This document shows positions 16,873 through 25,826 of a stretch of 64,000 bases of DNA, piece by piece. How positions within the stretch are numbered: position 1 is the first letter of the stretch; each line of letters opens with the position of its first letter. The translations under genes and the position numbers were made by a program. Source of the stretch: an uncultured Lachnospiraceae bacterium (GTDB lineage: Bacteria; Bacillota; Clostridia; Lachnospirales; Lachnospiraceae); assembly GCA_910587155.1 (NCBI GenBank), contig CAJULA010000012.1, positions 1 to 64,000 of the forward strand, in the 5' to 3' direction. Under the pieces are notes generated by a model. The model was not told the origin of the DNA. It made no database searches and saw only the letters and a program-made list of their open reading frames with translations.

Positions 16873-17235
16873 ATGGGCAGGGACGCAGAGCGGGTCGTAA
16901 AGAAAGAGGAAAGGAAAGAGGGGCGCAGTGTGTGGGAGCCTTGGAGATATTGCGGCGGTGAGCAGGAGACATTGCGCAGAAACAGAACAGGGTTACCGGA
17001 TGATCTGCGGGACGGTATGGAAGCACTGACAGGGCTTTCCCTTGATGATGTGCGGGTGCATTATGGTTCTCATAATCCCGGGCAGGTACATGCCTATGCC
17101 TATACCCGGGGCAGCCAGATTTATATCGGGCCGGGGCAGGAGCGGTATCTGCCCCATGAGCTGGGACATGTGATCCAGCAAAAACAGGGCCGGGTACAGC
17201 CTACCGTGTATCTGGGGAAGCAGTTATGGCTGTAG
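16873..17235 (+). CDS. DUF4157 (eCIS-core) domain protein
   Basis: A 120-aa protein whose second half is a DUF4157 domain: GLPDDLRDGMEALTGLSLDD, VRVHYGS, AYAYTRGSQIYIGPGQE and the zinc-protease-like HELGHVIQQKQGRVQPT (HExxH, ~residues 96-112). This domain occurs at the N-terminus of cargo toxins of extracellular contractile injection systems and in other polymorphic toxins, where it is thought to be a processing or loading module. Here it stands alone and ends soon after the motif. The start at 16873 follows GGAAGG; an upstream start at 16813 is less likely. Its last 10 bases overlap the next gene's start. No injection-system genes are in the window. Confidence 0.75.
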   Translation: MGRDAERVVKKEERKEGRSVWEPWRYCGGEQETLRRNRTGLPDDLRDGMEALTGLSLDDVRVHYGSHNPGQVHAYAYTRGSQIYIGPGQERYLPHELGHVIQQKQGRVQPTVYLGKQLWL

Positions 17236-18524
17236 CCGGGCCGCTTCTTTTGACAGATGTGCCGTTAATGGTCTATGAAACCTTTGGCAATGAGGAAGCG
17301 GATCTGCTTGAAATTTACAGACAGTCCTGCCGGTATCCGGGCAATACAATCTGTATTATGGGACTTAACAGAAGAAGTACAATCGCAGCCTATAAAGCGG
17401 CGCCGCTTCCGGATATAAGCAGTCTTATGCAAAAACTGGCGGAAATGCGAGTACCGGGCCATGATGCGTGTATTGTTCCTTTCAAATGGAAATCCGTCGG
17501 AGGCGGCAAAATGGCAGAGATCGAAGCGCAAGGTGCAAGGGGGCTGCGGCCGGAAGATCAGGAGAAAGGAGCTTTTGATGCCGCAGATCAGAAGCTTGGA
17601 TATACCCTGCCCTACTATGAAGTGCGCGGATATCTGATGAGTCAGGCAGAGCGCATGATCAGTGCAAGGGGCATAGACTATGGACAGGTGCTGTTTCGGT
17701 GGATTGACAGAGATGTCAGGGAAGATACCGCTGACCGCCTGCCGCCGTCGCTGCTTCAACAGACTGCCGCCGACGGAGAAGCAAAATACATATCAGGCAC
17801 TTACCGGTGGAGTACACAGCCGGGTTCTTTTAAAAAGAAAATATTTATGGAGCTGTTTAACAACTATGAGCGGGTATTACGGGAGAAATGGTTTGCAATA
17901 AATAACAGTATGGGAATTGCCTCTTCTCTGTTTTATCTGCCGGAGCCGGCACTGATTATGAATTATACGGCGCATTATAATGGGATGCTGAATCTGATGG
18001 GTGCGCATAAAAAGTCTCTTATGGCGACGAAACTTCTGGAGGGAAAACAGGATCAGGAGAGTATGGCGGCGTTTCGGGGCAGCGCCTCTGAAGGGAACAG
18101 CATAAAAAACGTCATTTTTGTACCGCACTTTTCTGTCAGCAAACCCAATAAGAGACTGCCAGGCAGCGAAGATCGTTATCTGCAGGAACTGGAGGATATG
18201 ATAGGCACGCCAGGCGCAAACGCCATGAGTTATGAGAATTTTTGCGCGGTTTTAAGCAGGGTAAGGCAGTCTGCATTTAATAATAGCAACTGGGCCTTTG
18301 ATTCGAAGGCTACCTTCCGTGAATGGTATGCCGGTGATCCTTCCGGGCGGATCGAGGCATTGGAGGCGGAGGTACAAGAAGGCAATCATGATAATGAGGT
18401 GGAACTGGCGCAATTGAGATTTGCCAGAGAAAGAAATCGCCTGGCGAGAATGTTACATGAGTATTACAAGGCGGCACCTGCGTATCACCAGGCGGCTGCG
18501 AAAGATGTGCTGGAATCGAGTTAG
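17226..18524 (+). CDS. Unknown 432-aa protein coupled to the DUF4157 gene
   Basis: The ATG at 17226 lies inside the end of the DUF4157 gene, so translation is coupled and the proteins probably act together. No signal peptide or clear membrane helix is present; a mildly hydrophobic N-terminus (MAVAGPLLLTDVPLMVYETF) leads into a mixed alpha/beta body with VLFRWIDRDVRED (~160), KYISGTYRWSTQPGSF, NVIFVPHFSVSKPNKRLPG (~300) and a charged helical end. I recognise no family. Since DUF4157 is usually fused to a toxin body, this may be the effector part split off, but that is inference. A frameshifted single gene is possible, yet no DUF4157-like continuation is visible in this frame. Confidence 0.6.
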   Translation: MAVAGPLLLTDVPLMVYETFGNEEADLLEIYRQSCRYPGNTICIMGLNRRSTIAAYKAAPLPDISSLMQKLAEMRVPGHDACIVPFKWKSVGGGKMAEIEAQGARGLRPEDQEKGAFDAADQKLGYTLPYYEVRGYLMSQAERMISARGIDYGQVLFRWIDRDVREDTADRLPPSLLQQTAADGEAKYISGTYRWSTQPGSFKKKIFMELFNNYERVLREKWFAINNSMGIASSLFYLPEPALIMNYTAHYNGMLNLMGAHKKSLMATKLLEGKQDQESMAAFRGSASEGNSIKNVIFVPHFSVSKPNKRLPGSEDRYLQELEDMIGTPGANAMSYENFCAVLSRVRQSAFNNSNWAFDSKATFREWYAGDPSGRIEALEAEVQEGNHDNEVELAQLRFARERNRLARMLHEYYKAAPAYHQAAAKDVLESS

Positions 18525-18558
18525 GGAAACGCTGATTTAATTGGCACTTCCTTAGAAT
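18523..18558 (+). repeat. Dispersed palindromic repeat, copy 2 (degenerate)
   Basis: AGGGAAACGCTGATTTAATT then GGCACTTCCTTAGAATA. It starts at the stop codon of the 432-aa gene and ends 25 bases before the MBL-fold gene. The CACTTCCTTAGAATA end is identical to copy 1. Confidence 0.6.
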
Positions 18559-18582
18559 AAAGAGTGATTGAGGGAGGTATGG

Positions 18583-19404
18583 ATGAAAATCATAAATTTG
18601 ATCGAAGACACGCAGGGTGCTCCCGGGCTGCATGCGGAACATGGCCTCAGTTTTTATGTGGAGACCGGTATGCATAAGATATTAGTGGATACCGGCGCCT
18701 CGGACAGAACATGGGAAAACGCGGAGCGTCTGGGAATTGATCTGGAGCAGATTGACACGGTTTTTCTGAGCCATGGACACTATGATCATGCGGGAGGCAT
18801 CCTGTCTTTTGCCGCTGTAAATTCCCGTGCGGCCATTTATGTGCATTCGCTGGCCGGTCAGGCATATTATAATCTGAAAGAGGATGGCAGGAAATTCATC
18901 GGTATTAAGGAAGCGATTTTGCAGCTTCCGCAGTGTATACGGCTGGGCACGGGAAATTATCGTCTTGATGAGGAACTTTCCATATTCAGTGGCGTGACGG
19001 GAAGACGGAAATGGCCGGAGAGTAACCTGACCCTGAAGAGAAAAGACGGCGACAGATTTTTACAGGATACTTTCGGGCACGAACAGTATCTTGTTGTCAG
19101 GACAGAAGGAAAAGCAGTGCTGCTCTCAGGCTGTGCCCATAATGGGATATTGAATATTCTTGACCATTACCGGGCGCTTTACGGCGATATGCCTGATCTT
19201 GTTATCAGCGGTTTTCACATGATGAAAAAAGCGGCCTATGAGAAAGCGGAGATCACTCTGATCAGAGAGATCGCAGAAGAACTTGGAAGCATGGGTATTC
19301 TTTTTTATACCGGGCACTGTACCGGACTGCCGGCCTTTGAAATGATGGAGGAGATCATGGGAGAAACACTGCATTATGTACACTCCGGAGACAGAATTGT
19401 GTGA
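18583..19404 (+). CDS. MBL-fold metallohydrolase
   Basis: A 273-aa metallo-beta-lactamase-fold enzyme. The metal motif is FLSHGHYDHAGG (HxHxDH, ~residues 61-72), preceded by ILVDTGASD; later ligands are in LLSGCAHNGILN (~184) and FHMMKK / YTGHCTG (~213 and 250). This subgroup resembles proteins annotated as dihydropterin-ribofuranosyl-aminobenzene phosphate synthase-like, whose true role in bacteria is unclear. The start at 18583 has AGGGAGG eight bases upstream. It stands alone, with palindromic repeats before and after it. Confidence 0.85.
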   Translation: MKIINLIEDTQGAPGLHAEHGLSFYVETGMHKILVDTGASDRTWENAERLGIDLEQIDTVFLSHGHYDHAGGILSFAAVNSRAAIYVHSLAGQAYYNLKEDGRKFIGIKEAILQLPQCIRLGTGNYRLDEELSIFSGVTGRRKWPESNLTLKRKDGDRFLQDTFGHEQYLVVRTEGKAVLLSGCAHNGILNILDHYRALYGDMPDLVISGFHMMKKAAYEKAEITLIREIAEELGSMGILFYTGHCTGLPAFEMMEEIMGETLHYVHSGDRIV

Positions 19405-19459
19405 GTATCATGGAGTTACCGATATCAAAATATCCGCACAGAGCCCTGCAGGGTTTGTG

Positions 19460-19511
19460 CGCATCCGCCGGAGGTTCTGAGGAAGTGCTGATTTCATCAG
19501 CACTTCCTTAT
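19460..19511 (+). repeat. Dispersed palindromic repeat, copy 3 (complete)
   Basis: GCGCATCCGCCGGAGGTTCT leads into a perfect 13-bp stem: AGGAAGTGCTGAT (19480-19492), loop TTC, ATCAGCACTTCCT (19496-19508). Copy 4 at 41984 carries the same leading sequence inverted. It sits between the MBL gene and the promoter of the kinase operon and may also act as a terminator. Confidence 0.75.
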
Positions 19512-19533
19512 GTTTGGCTGTTTTGGATAAATA

Positions 19534-19563
19534 TTGACACAAAAACAGGGAAAAGCGTATAAT
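19534..19563 (+). promoter_or_regulatory. Sigma-A promoter of the kinase/binding-protein/GH51 operon
   Basis: TTGACA (19534-19539) and TATAAT (19558-19563), both consensus, with an 18-base spacer. The histidine kinase starts 92 bases downstream. Confidence 0.75.
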
Positions 19564-19654
19564 AAATCAACATATAAAAGATACCCCGTATTGTGCTTTT
19601 GCCGGCGGTGGTATGCGGCAATCACTGCCCCGGCGGCAGAATGAGGATTTTGAT

Positions 19655-22225
19655 ATGAAAAAGAAGCAAAACGGAAAAAGGATGGACAAAGGGGTTTCTT
19701 TGCTTCTTTCTATTGTACTTGTTTTTGGTATATTAGGAGCTGCGGTATTCTCGGTGGCACATAAGATAACGGTGGAGATGTCCGCCTCCGCCATTCAGAA
19801 TCTGAGCGAGAGCCTTGATCTGATCAAATGCACGATAGAGTCTATTTTAAATAAAGATGCGGAATTCCAGAAACTGTTGGCAGGGGAGATCGCCATGTCA
19901 GAGGATCCGGAAGCTTATATTCGCATCTGGCAGAAAAATGAGACGATGGTTAAGATATCGTTTGTCCGGTCAGGGGAGCAGGAGGGGATTTCCAGTACAG
20001 GGGAACGTTTTTGCGCGGAAGAACTGGAGTTTTCGGAGCATGGAGTGATCGAAGGACTGGCAGTCTCCAATTCTTATGTAAACTATATGGGCACCTGGGC
20101 GTATTCCATCAAATGCCCCGTTGTGAGAGAGGGCCGGGAGATCGGTAATCTGTATGTGGAATATGTATATGATTCTCTGGACAGATCGCTTCCTGCCGGG
20201 TTTTACAACGGAAAAGCGATGCTTTATATTATGGACGCGGAAACCGAGCGGTTTGTGCTCAAACCAAAGGGGATGGGACAGCGGAACGCCGGGCATCTGA
20301 ATCTGGAGGATTATTACAGGGCAAATGATATTCAGGAAGCGGATCTGCGGGCTGAAGTGGAAGAATGCGTGAAGAATGGAGAAAGTATTCTGTTTTATCA
20401 TGACATCCGGGGAAAAGATGCCCTGAACTATATGTGGACGGTAAACGGCGGGACGATCTATCTGATCGGCTATGTGCCCGTTGAGGCGATACAGCAGGAG
20501 GGAAAGAGCGTCAATGAGAATATTCTCATAGTAGTGGCTGTGATGCTGACTGCTTTTTTCGTATGCTGCATGTTGTATTATATCAACCAGCGGGAGCAGA
20601 ACAGGCTCAGAAAAGAGCGGGAAGAGGAGCGGGAGATACACAACAGGCGGCTGGCGGAAGCATTGCAGGCAGCGCAGGCCGCAAGCAATTCCAAGACGAT
20701 GTTTCTTTCCAACATGTCACATGATATCCGCACACCGATGAATGCGGTGCTGGGATTTACGACGCTGCTGGCCAGAGATGCGGAGAATCCGGAAAAGGTA
20801 AGGGAGTACACAAAAAAAATTACGGCATCCGGCCAGCATCTGCTCAGTCTGATCAATGATGTGCTGGATGTATCTAAGATTGAAAGCGGGAAAGTGGTTC
20901 TGAATGTGGAGGAATTTACGCTGAATGATCTGGTATCTTCCGTGGATGCCATTATCCGGCCCATGGCCAGGGCCAAAAGCCAGAAATTCCATCTGGAAGT
21001 AACAGGGGTAAGGTATGAACATCTGATGGGGGATGAAACCAGAGTCAATCAGGTTCTGATCAATCTGCTCTCCAATGCCGTTAAATATACGCCGGAGGGC
21101 GGCAATATCTGGTTTCGTATGATCGGGCTCAGGCAGCGATCCACTCAGTTTGAGCATTTGCGTATCGAAGTGGAAGACGACGGGTACGGGATGACACCCG
21201 AATATCTGGAGACGATTTTTGATGCGTTTACCAGAGCGGAAAACAGTACCACCAATAAAGTCCAGGGTACGGGCCTGGGAATGGCGATTACAAAAAGTAT
21301 TGTGGAACTGATGGGCGGAACGATTGATGTTACCAGCGAGGTGGATAAAGGCAGTCTGTTTCGGGTGGAACTGGAATTCCGCATCCCGGAAGGGCATACT
21401 GACAGGCAGTTCTGGGAGGAAAACGGGATTTCCCGGATATTATTGGTGAGTGAGGAAGAAACCTGCCGCAATATCCGGACACTTATGGAAGATGTGGGTG
21501 TTTTTGTGGAGATGGTTTCCCGTGAGGAAAAAATCCGGGAGCTGTCAGAAGGCGGCGGACCGATGGCATTACAGGAGGGCTTTCAGCTGATTTTGCTGGA
21601 TCCGGATACTCCCGGCATGGACGGTGTACAGACGGTGAAAGGAATACGGGAACTTGTGCCGTATACGGTGCCGCTTTTGCTTCTGGCCTCTGAGGAGGCG
21701 GAAGGGATGGAAGAAGCGCTTCTGCTTCCGGGTACAGGGCTTTTGCCCAAACCATTTTTTGTATCCGCACTGAAGGAAAAAATTGTGGAGATGAAGGCGG
21801 TGTCGGAAAAAGGCGGGCAGGATCGGCCTAAGGAGGACGGAAATCTGGCAGGGCTTCATTTCCTGGCGGCTGAAGATAATGAGATCAACGCAGAGATTCT
21901 GGCAGAGATTTTAGCTATCGAAGGCGCAAGCTGTGAAGTGGCGGAAAACGGGCAGATCGCGGTGGAGCGTTTTAAAAATTCGGCGGAAGGGCAGTTCAGT
22001 GCCATTCTGATGGATGTACAGATGCCGGTGATGAATGGCTATGACGCAACGAGGGCAATCCGTGCGCTGCAGCGCAGCGATGCAGGGACAATTCCCATTA
22101 TAGCCATGACGGCCAACGCTTTTGCGGAAGATGAGAGAGAAGCATTGGATGCGGGGATGGATGTTCATCTGTCCAAACCGATTGATGTGGAATTGTTAAA
22201 GAAAGTCATAAAACAGTATACGTAA
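19655..22225 (+). CDS. Hybrid sensor histidine kinase with two receiver domains
   Basis: An 856-aa membrane kinase. A first membrane helix (VSLLLSIVLVFGILGAAVF, ~residues 13-32), a ~250-residue extracytoplasmic sensor, a second helix (ILIVVAVMLTAFFVCCMLYY, ~290-309) and a short coiled linker precede the phosphoacceptor SNMSHDIRTPMNAVLGF. The ATPase has INLLSNAVKYTPEGG (N box), VEDDGYGMTPEYLETIFDAF (G1/F) and GTGLGMAITKS (G2). A first receiver-like domain (~600-715, LDPDTPGMDGVQTVK) is followed by a clear receiver (LAAEDNEINAEIL, ILMDVQMPVMNGYDATRA, AMTANAF, LSKPID). The start at 19655 is internal to a longer frame and has AGGA upstream. With no separate DNA-binding regulator, output probably passes to an unlinked phosphotransfer partner. 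The solute-binding lipoprotein begins 13 bases later and may feed it signal. Confidence 0.9.
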   Translation: MKKKQNGKRMDKGVSLLLSIVLVFGILGAAVFSVAHKITVEMSASAIQNLSESLDLIKCTIESILNKDAEFQKLLAGEIAMSEDPEAYIRIWQKNETMVKISFVRSGEQEGISSTGERFCAEELEFSEHGVIEGLAVSNSYVNYMGTWAYSIKCPVVREGREIGNLYVEYVYDSLDRSLPAGFYNGKAMLYIMDAETERFVLKPKGMGQRNAGHLNLEDYYRANDIQEADLRAEVEECVKNGESILFYHDIRGKDALNYMWTVNGGTIYLIGYVPVEAIQQEGKSVNENILIVVAVMLTAFFVCCMLYYINQREQNRLRKEREEEREIHNRRLAEALQAAQAASNSKTMFLSNMSHDIRTPMNAVLGFTTLLARDAENPEKVREYTKKITASGQHLLSLINDVLDVSKIESGKVVLNVEEFTLNDLVSSVDAIIRPMARAKSQKFHLEVTGVRYEHLMGDETRVNQVLINLLSNAVKYTPEGGNIWFRMIGLRQRSTQFEHLRIEVEDDGYGMTPEYLETIFDAFTRAENSTTNKVQGTGLGMAITKSIVELMGGTIDVTSEVDKGSLFRVELEFRIPEGHTDRQFWEENGISRILLVSEEETCRNIRTLMEDVGVFVEMVSREEKIRELSEGGGPMALQEGFQLILLDPDTPGMDGVQTVKGIRELVPYTVPLLLLASEEAEGMEEALLLPGTGLLPKPFFVSALKEKIVEMKAVSEKGGQDRPKEDGNLAGLHFLAAEDNEINAEILAEILAIEGASCEVAENGQIAVERFKNSAEGQFSAILMDVQMPVMNGYDATRAIRALQRSDAGTIPIIAMTANAFAEDEREALDAGMDVHLSKPIDVELLKKVIKQYT

Positions 22226-22238
22226 AAAGGAGTCCTAT

Positions 22239-23561
22239 ATGAATCATTTTCAAAATAAAAAGATACGCATACTGGTGGCAGGCGTGTTTACAACTGCCAT
22301 GATTTTTTCGCTGGCAGCCTGTGGGAGACAGGAGGAAGACGGCAGGAATCTGCTCACATCCCAGGAAGAGCAGGAGAGAGTCGTAAATATGTTCAGTCCG
22401 ATGGAGAAAATAGATCCGGAACTGGAAAATACGGCCAGAACCGCATCGGATCTGACGGTTGCCATGGCAGAGGAAAGACTGGATGTAACAGTGGCATACA
22501 GAACCTACACTGCTGAGGATTATCAGGACAAAACCTATGATGAGGTGCTTCTTGAGCGGGCGCGCCATAATATGGATGATATCTATCTCTTAAATCCGGA
22601 TACGCTCCGGGTGCTGGGAGAGGAAGGGCTGCTGGCAGATATGTCGGGACTGTCCTGTGCGGAAAATCTCCGTGATGTTGTGAAGACTGCCAATACGGTG
22701 GATGGAAAGCTGGTGGGAATTCCGCAGGAAGTGGTGGCCTACGGGCTGTTTATCAATCAGGATATGTTCGATCAGTATAATCTGGAGCTGCCGGAAACGC
22801 CGGAAGAATTTCTGGAATGCTGCCGCGTGTTCCAGGAAAACGGAGTTGAGACACCGGTGGGCGCCAATCGCTGGTGGCTGGAAACCTTTGTCTTTGCCCA
22901 GGCATATGCGGATCTGTATAACGGCGGCAATACAGAGGCGGAGATCGCCGCCCTCAACAGCGGGGAGAGCAAATACAGTGACTATATGCGGCCGGCTTTT
23001 GAATTTCTGCAGGAAATGATTGACTGTGGCTATATTGATGCGCAGAAGGCTTATGAGAGCGAGGCAATCGAAGGGGAAGGCGCGGATTTTCTGGCGCAGA
23101 AAACACCGATTGTCATGGCTTACTGGGGAGCGGCCAATTCGGAGACAGCATATGGCAGGCCGGATTTTAATATGGTAGTGATCGGATTTCCCAGCAGCCG
23201 CGGGCAGATGCCGGTAATCCCCATGACCGGTTTTGGCGTGGGTACAGACGCGGAGAACCGGGAGGATGCCTTGCAGGTGCTGGATGTGATGCTTTGCGAT
23301 GAAGCGCTTGAGATTTATACGCAGACCAATAAGGTAATCTCACCGTCCAAATATGTGGAGGTGGATTGTATCCCGGCGTTACAGCCTTTGAATGACAGGA
23401 TCAGCGAAAATGTCTATGTGCTCGGCGCCAATGCCAACATGAAAGTAGAGCAGTGGGGGAATACCTGCCGGATCGTGCGGGAGCTGCTGGGCGGTGCTAC
23501 GGTGGATGCCTGTATGGAAGCGTTTGACAGACTCCAGGAGGAATCTTTGCGGGATAAGTGA
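22239..23561 (+). CDS. Extracellular solute-binding lipoprotein (sugar type)
   Basis: A 440-aa lipoprotein: signal peptide with lipobox SLAACG (Cys at ~residue 28). The mature part has the family-1 binding-protein pattern: MDDIYLLNPDTLRVLGEEGL, LADMSGL, VDGKLVGIPQEVVAYGLFIN, LPETPEEFLECCRVFQENG, and VMAYWGAAN with an MTGFGVG segment near the C-terminal lobe. Such proteins deliver sugars to ABC importers, but no permease or ATPase gene is nearby. Its place between a hybrid kinase and an arabinofuranosidase suggests it binds an arabinose-containing oligosaccharide and may serve the kinase as a periplasmic-type sensor. AAAGGAG precedes ATG 22239. Confidence 0.85.
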   Translation: MNHFQNKKIRILVAGVFTTAMIFSLAACGRQEEDGRNLLTSQEEQERVVNMFSPMEKIDPELENTARTASDLTVAMAEERLDVTVAYRTYTAEDYQDKTYDEVLLERARHNMDDIYLLNPDTLRVLGEEGLLADMSGLSCAENLRDVVKTANTVDGKLVGIPQEVVAYGLFINQDMFDQYNLELPETPEEFLECCRVFQENGVETPVGANRWWLETFVFAQAYADLYNGGNTEAEIAALNSGESKYSDYMRPAFEFLQEMIDCGYIDAQKAYESEAIEGEGADFLAQKTPIVMAYWGAANSETAYGRPDFNMVVIGFPSSRGQMPVIPMTGFGVGTDAENREDALQVLDVMLCDEALEIYTQTNKVISPSKYVEVDCIPALQPLNDRISENVYVLGANANMKVEQWGNTCRIVRELLGGATVDACMEAFDRLQEESLRDK

Positions 23562-23570
23562 AAAAGAGTT

Positions 23571-23586
23571 CCCGACAGTTGTCGGG
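23571..23586 (+). terminator. Small hairpin between the binding protein and GH51 genes
   Basis: CCCGACA (23571-23577) pairs with TGTCGGG (23580-23586) over a 2-base gap. No T-run follows, so it is more likely an attenuating or mRNA-stability hairpin than a full stop. Confidence 0.4.
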
Positions 23587-23609
23587 GGAAAAGCGAATGA
23601 GGTGGGTTT

Positions 23610-25133
23610 ATGGCAAAACAGGCAAAAATGATACTGGATAGTGCGTACAGAGTTGCCAGCGTGGATAAAAGGATATTTGGTTCCTTTATCGAACATCTGG
23701 GACGCGCCGTGTATGACGGGATCTATCAGCCGGGCAATCCGTTGTCCGATGAAGACGGATTCCGCAGGGATGTGATGGAACTGGTGAGGGAACTGCAGGT
23801 GCCTATTGTCCGTTATCCCGGCGGTAATTTTGTCTCCAGTTTTGAATGGGAGGACAGCGTGGGGCCGGTGGAGCGAAGGCCGAGGCGTCTGGAACTCGCA
23901 TGGCAGGCGCTGGAAACCAATGAAATCGGTATCAATGAATTTGCCAGGTGGGCCCGGAAGGTCAATGCCGATGTGATGATGGGTGTCAATCTGGGCACGA
24001 GGGGGATGACAGATGCCTGCAATCTGTTGGAATACTGTAACTTCGCGGGCGGGACAAAATACAGTGATCTTCGGATTTCTCATGGCGTGAAGGAGCCGCA
24101 CCGCATCAAAGTATGGTGTCTGGGCAATGAAATGGACGGCGCATGGCAGCAGGGGCATAAGACCATGCATGAGTATGGGCGCACGGCGGAAGAGACAGCC
24201 AAACTGATGAAGCTGATTGATCCGGATATCGAGCTGGTATCCTGCGGCAGCTCTCACCGGGATATGCCTACCTTCCCGGAATGGGAGCGGGTGACGCTGG
24301 AACATACGTATGACTATGTGGATTATGTGTCCATGCATGAATACTATGACAATGAAGCGGACGATGTGGCTGATTTTCTCGCCAAATCAGACGATATGGA
24401 TGACTTTATCAGGAGCATGATCGCAGTCTGTGATTATGTGAAGGCTCTAAAGAGGGGACGCAAAACGATCAATCTGAGTTTTGACGAGTGGAATGTATGG
24501 TTTCACTCCAAAGCAAAGGAACGGGAAATCCGCGAAAATTCACCCTGGGGTATTGCCATGCCGGTACTGGAGGATATCTATACGTTTGAGGATGCTCTGC
24601 TGGTGGGACTGATGCTGATCACACTGTTAAAGCATGCAGACCGTGTGAAGATGGCATGCCTTGCCCAGCTTGTGAATGTGATCGCGCCCATCATGACAGA
24701 GCAGGGCGGGGGCCCGGCATGGAGGCAGACGATTTTTTATCCGTTTCTGCATGCTTCCCGCTATGGGCGGGGTGTGGTGCTGCAACCCCTTATACAGACG
24801 ACGGTCCATGACACGAAATGCCATGAAAATGTTACGGATATGGAAAGTGTCGCTGTATGGAATGAGGAAAAAGGGGAACTGACCATATTTGCGGTAAACA
24901 GAAATCCGGAGGAGGATATTGTGCTGACTGCGGATATGCGTGGGATGGAAGGATATCGGCTGCTGGAACATATCGTGCTGGAACATGAGGACCGCAAGAT
25001 GTGCAACAGTGTAAAGGGAGAAGCGGTAGCTCCCAGGACAGTGAAACAGTCAGAGTATAAAGGCGATATTCTGACAGCCATGCTTCACGCGCTGTCATGG
25101 AATGTGCTGCGGTTTGAAAAAAAGAATCCATAA
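23610..25133 (+). CDS. Alpha-L-arabinofuranosidase, GH51
   Basis: A 507-aa cytosolic retaining glycosidase that releases L-arabinose from arabino-oligosaccharides. The GH51 marks are FGSFIEHLGRAVYDGIYQP (~residues 21-40), VRYPGGNFVSSFEWEDSVG, the acid/base Glu in VWCLGNEMDGAWQQGH (~175) and the nucleophile Glu in LSFDEWNVWF (~292), then the C-terminal beta sandwich. No signal peptide is present, so the substrate must be imported. Length is typical of bacterial enzymes. The start has GAGGTGG upstream. It closes the operon with the histidine kinase and binding lipoprotein, and a strong bidirectional hairpin follows. Confidence 0.95.
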   Translation: MAKQAKMILDSAYRVASVDKRIFGSFIEHLGRAVYDGIYQPGNPLSDEDGFRRDVMELVRELQVPIVRYPGGNFVSSFEWEDSVGPVERRPRRLELAWQALETNEIGINEFARWARKVNADVMMGVNLGTRGMTDACNLLEYCNFAGGTKYSDLRISHGVKEPHRIKVWCLGNEMDGAWQQGHKTMHEYGRTAEETAKLMKLIDPDIELVSCGSSHRDMPTFPEWERVTLEHTYDYVDYVSMHEYYDNEADDVADFLAKSDDMDDFIRSMIAVCDYVKALKRGRKTINLSFDEWNVWFHSKAKEREIRENSPWGIAMPVLEDIYTFEDALLVGLMLITLLKHADRVKMACLAQLVNVIAPIMTEQGGGPAWRQTIFYPFLHASRYGRGVVLQPLIQTTVHDTKCHENVTDMESVAVWNEEKGELTIFAVNRNPEEDIVLTADMRGMEGYRLLEHIVLEHEDRKMCNSVKGEAVAPRTVKQSEYKGDILTAMLHALSWNVLRFEKKNP

Positions 25134-25156
25134 AGGTTGTAAAGGGTATCATAAAG

Positions 25157-25182
25157 CGGCGGCTTCAGAGATGAAGCCGCCG
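25157..25182. terminator. Bidirectional terminator between convergent genes
   Basis: CGGCGGCTTCA (25157-25167) and TGAAGCCGCCG (25172-25182) form an 11-bp perfect stem with loop GAGA. It contains the stop codon of the minus-strand zinc-ribbon gene and follows the GH51 gene by 23 bases. Confidence 0.65.
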
Positions 25183-25824
25183 TATCAGTTCGCTGCGCAG
25201 GGCGGAGCCCTTGAACAGCAGCATGGCAGCCAGAGATATGATACTGATTCCGGCACAGATGACAGAGGGATAGATGATCCGCAGGGCACCGCACAAAAGC
25301 AGGATCATGGGAATCAGGCCTGCCAGTACACATAAGATAAGATACAGCAGGTAGTCGGAAGGCCGCAGATGCAGCGCTCTGGCAGTGACGGCCACCGCAA
25401 GCTGCATGCAGGGAAAGAATACCGGCAGTACGAAATGGATGGACCAGCCGTTTCCGCCTGTAAACCAGTCCCACAGAAGGACAAGTATGGATACCAGGAC
25501 AAGCTGCCAAATGGCGGCTTTCATGGGATTGCGGCGTCTGCGCAGGGTCATTCCCACGGAGAGCCAGGCGCTTGCAAGTCCGGCGGCGACCGGAAGGAAC
25601 CACAGACGGTTGCCGGGCAGACTGAGGTTGATGACGCCACAGACTACGATGGCGATAATGGTCATAAGGGCGATCATACGGATCAGCAGTCCGTAAGGTT
25701 TTTGCTTCACGGGCAGATGCGGGTAGGAATCCTCGGTTGCCTCTCCGGAAAGTCGGCTCTGACATAGGGGACAACGCGCTATTGTGCCTGTCAGATAAAT
25801 ATTGCATGCTTTACAGTAACGCAT
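25165..25824 (-). CDS. Zinc-ribbon membrane protein (DUF6320-like)
   Basis: A 219-aa protein with an N-terminal zinc ribbon (YCKACNIYLTG then CPLCQSRLSG, two CxxC pairs within the first 22 residues) and about six membrane helices paired by short loops (LIRMIALMTIIAIVVCGVIN, WFLPVAAGLASAWLSVG, AAIWQLVLVSILVLLWDWF and onward). I believe it matches DUF6320 proteins, known only from genomic annotation. It lies 2 bases after the condensation-domain gene on the same strand, forming the third gene of the trio, so it may transport or sense the product of the two enzymes. Its stop lies within a terminator stem. Confidence 0.75.
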   Translation of the reverse strand: MRYCKACNIYLTGTIARCPLCQSRLSGEATEDSYPHLPVKQKPYGLLIRMIALMTIIAIVVCGVINLSLPGNRLWFLPVAAGLASAWLSVGMTLRRRRNPMKAAIWQLVLVSILVLLWDWFTGGNGWSIHFVLPVFFPCMQLAVAVTARALHLRPSDYLLYLILCVLAGLIPMILLLCGALRIIYPSVICAGISIISLAAMLLFKGSALRSELIRRLHL

Positions 25825-25826
25825 AT

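Noticed and set aside
17200..17240. Programmed frameshift joining the DUF4157 gene to the 432-aa gene
   Set aside because: No slippery heptamer or downstream pseudoknot is evident, the downstream frame has its own ATG, and its start does not continue the DUF4157 family.
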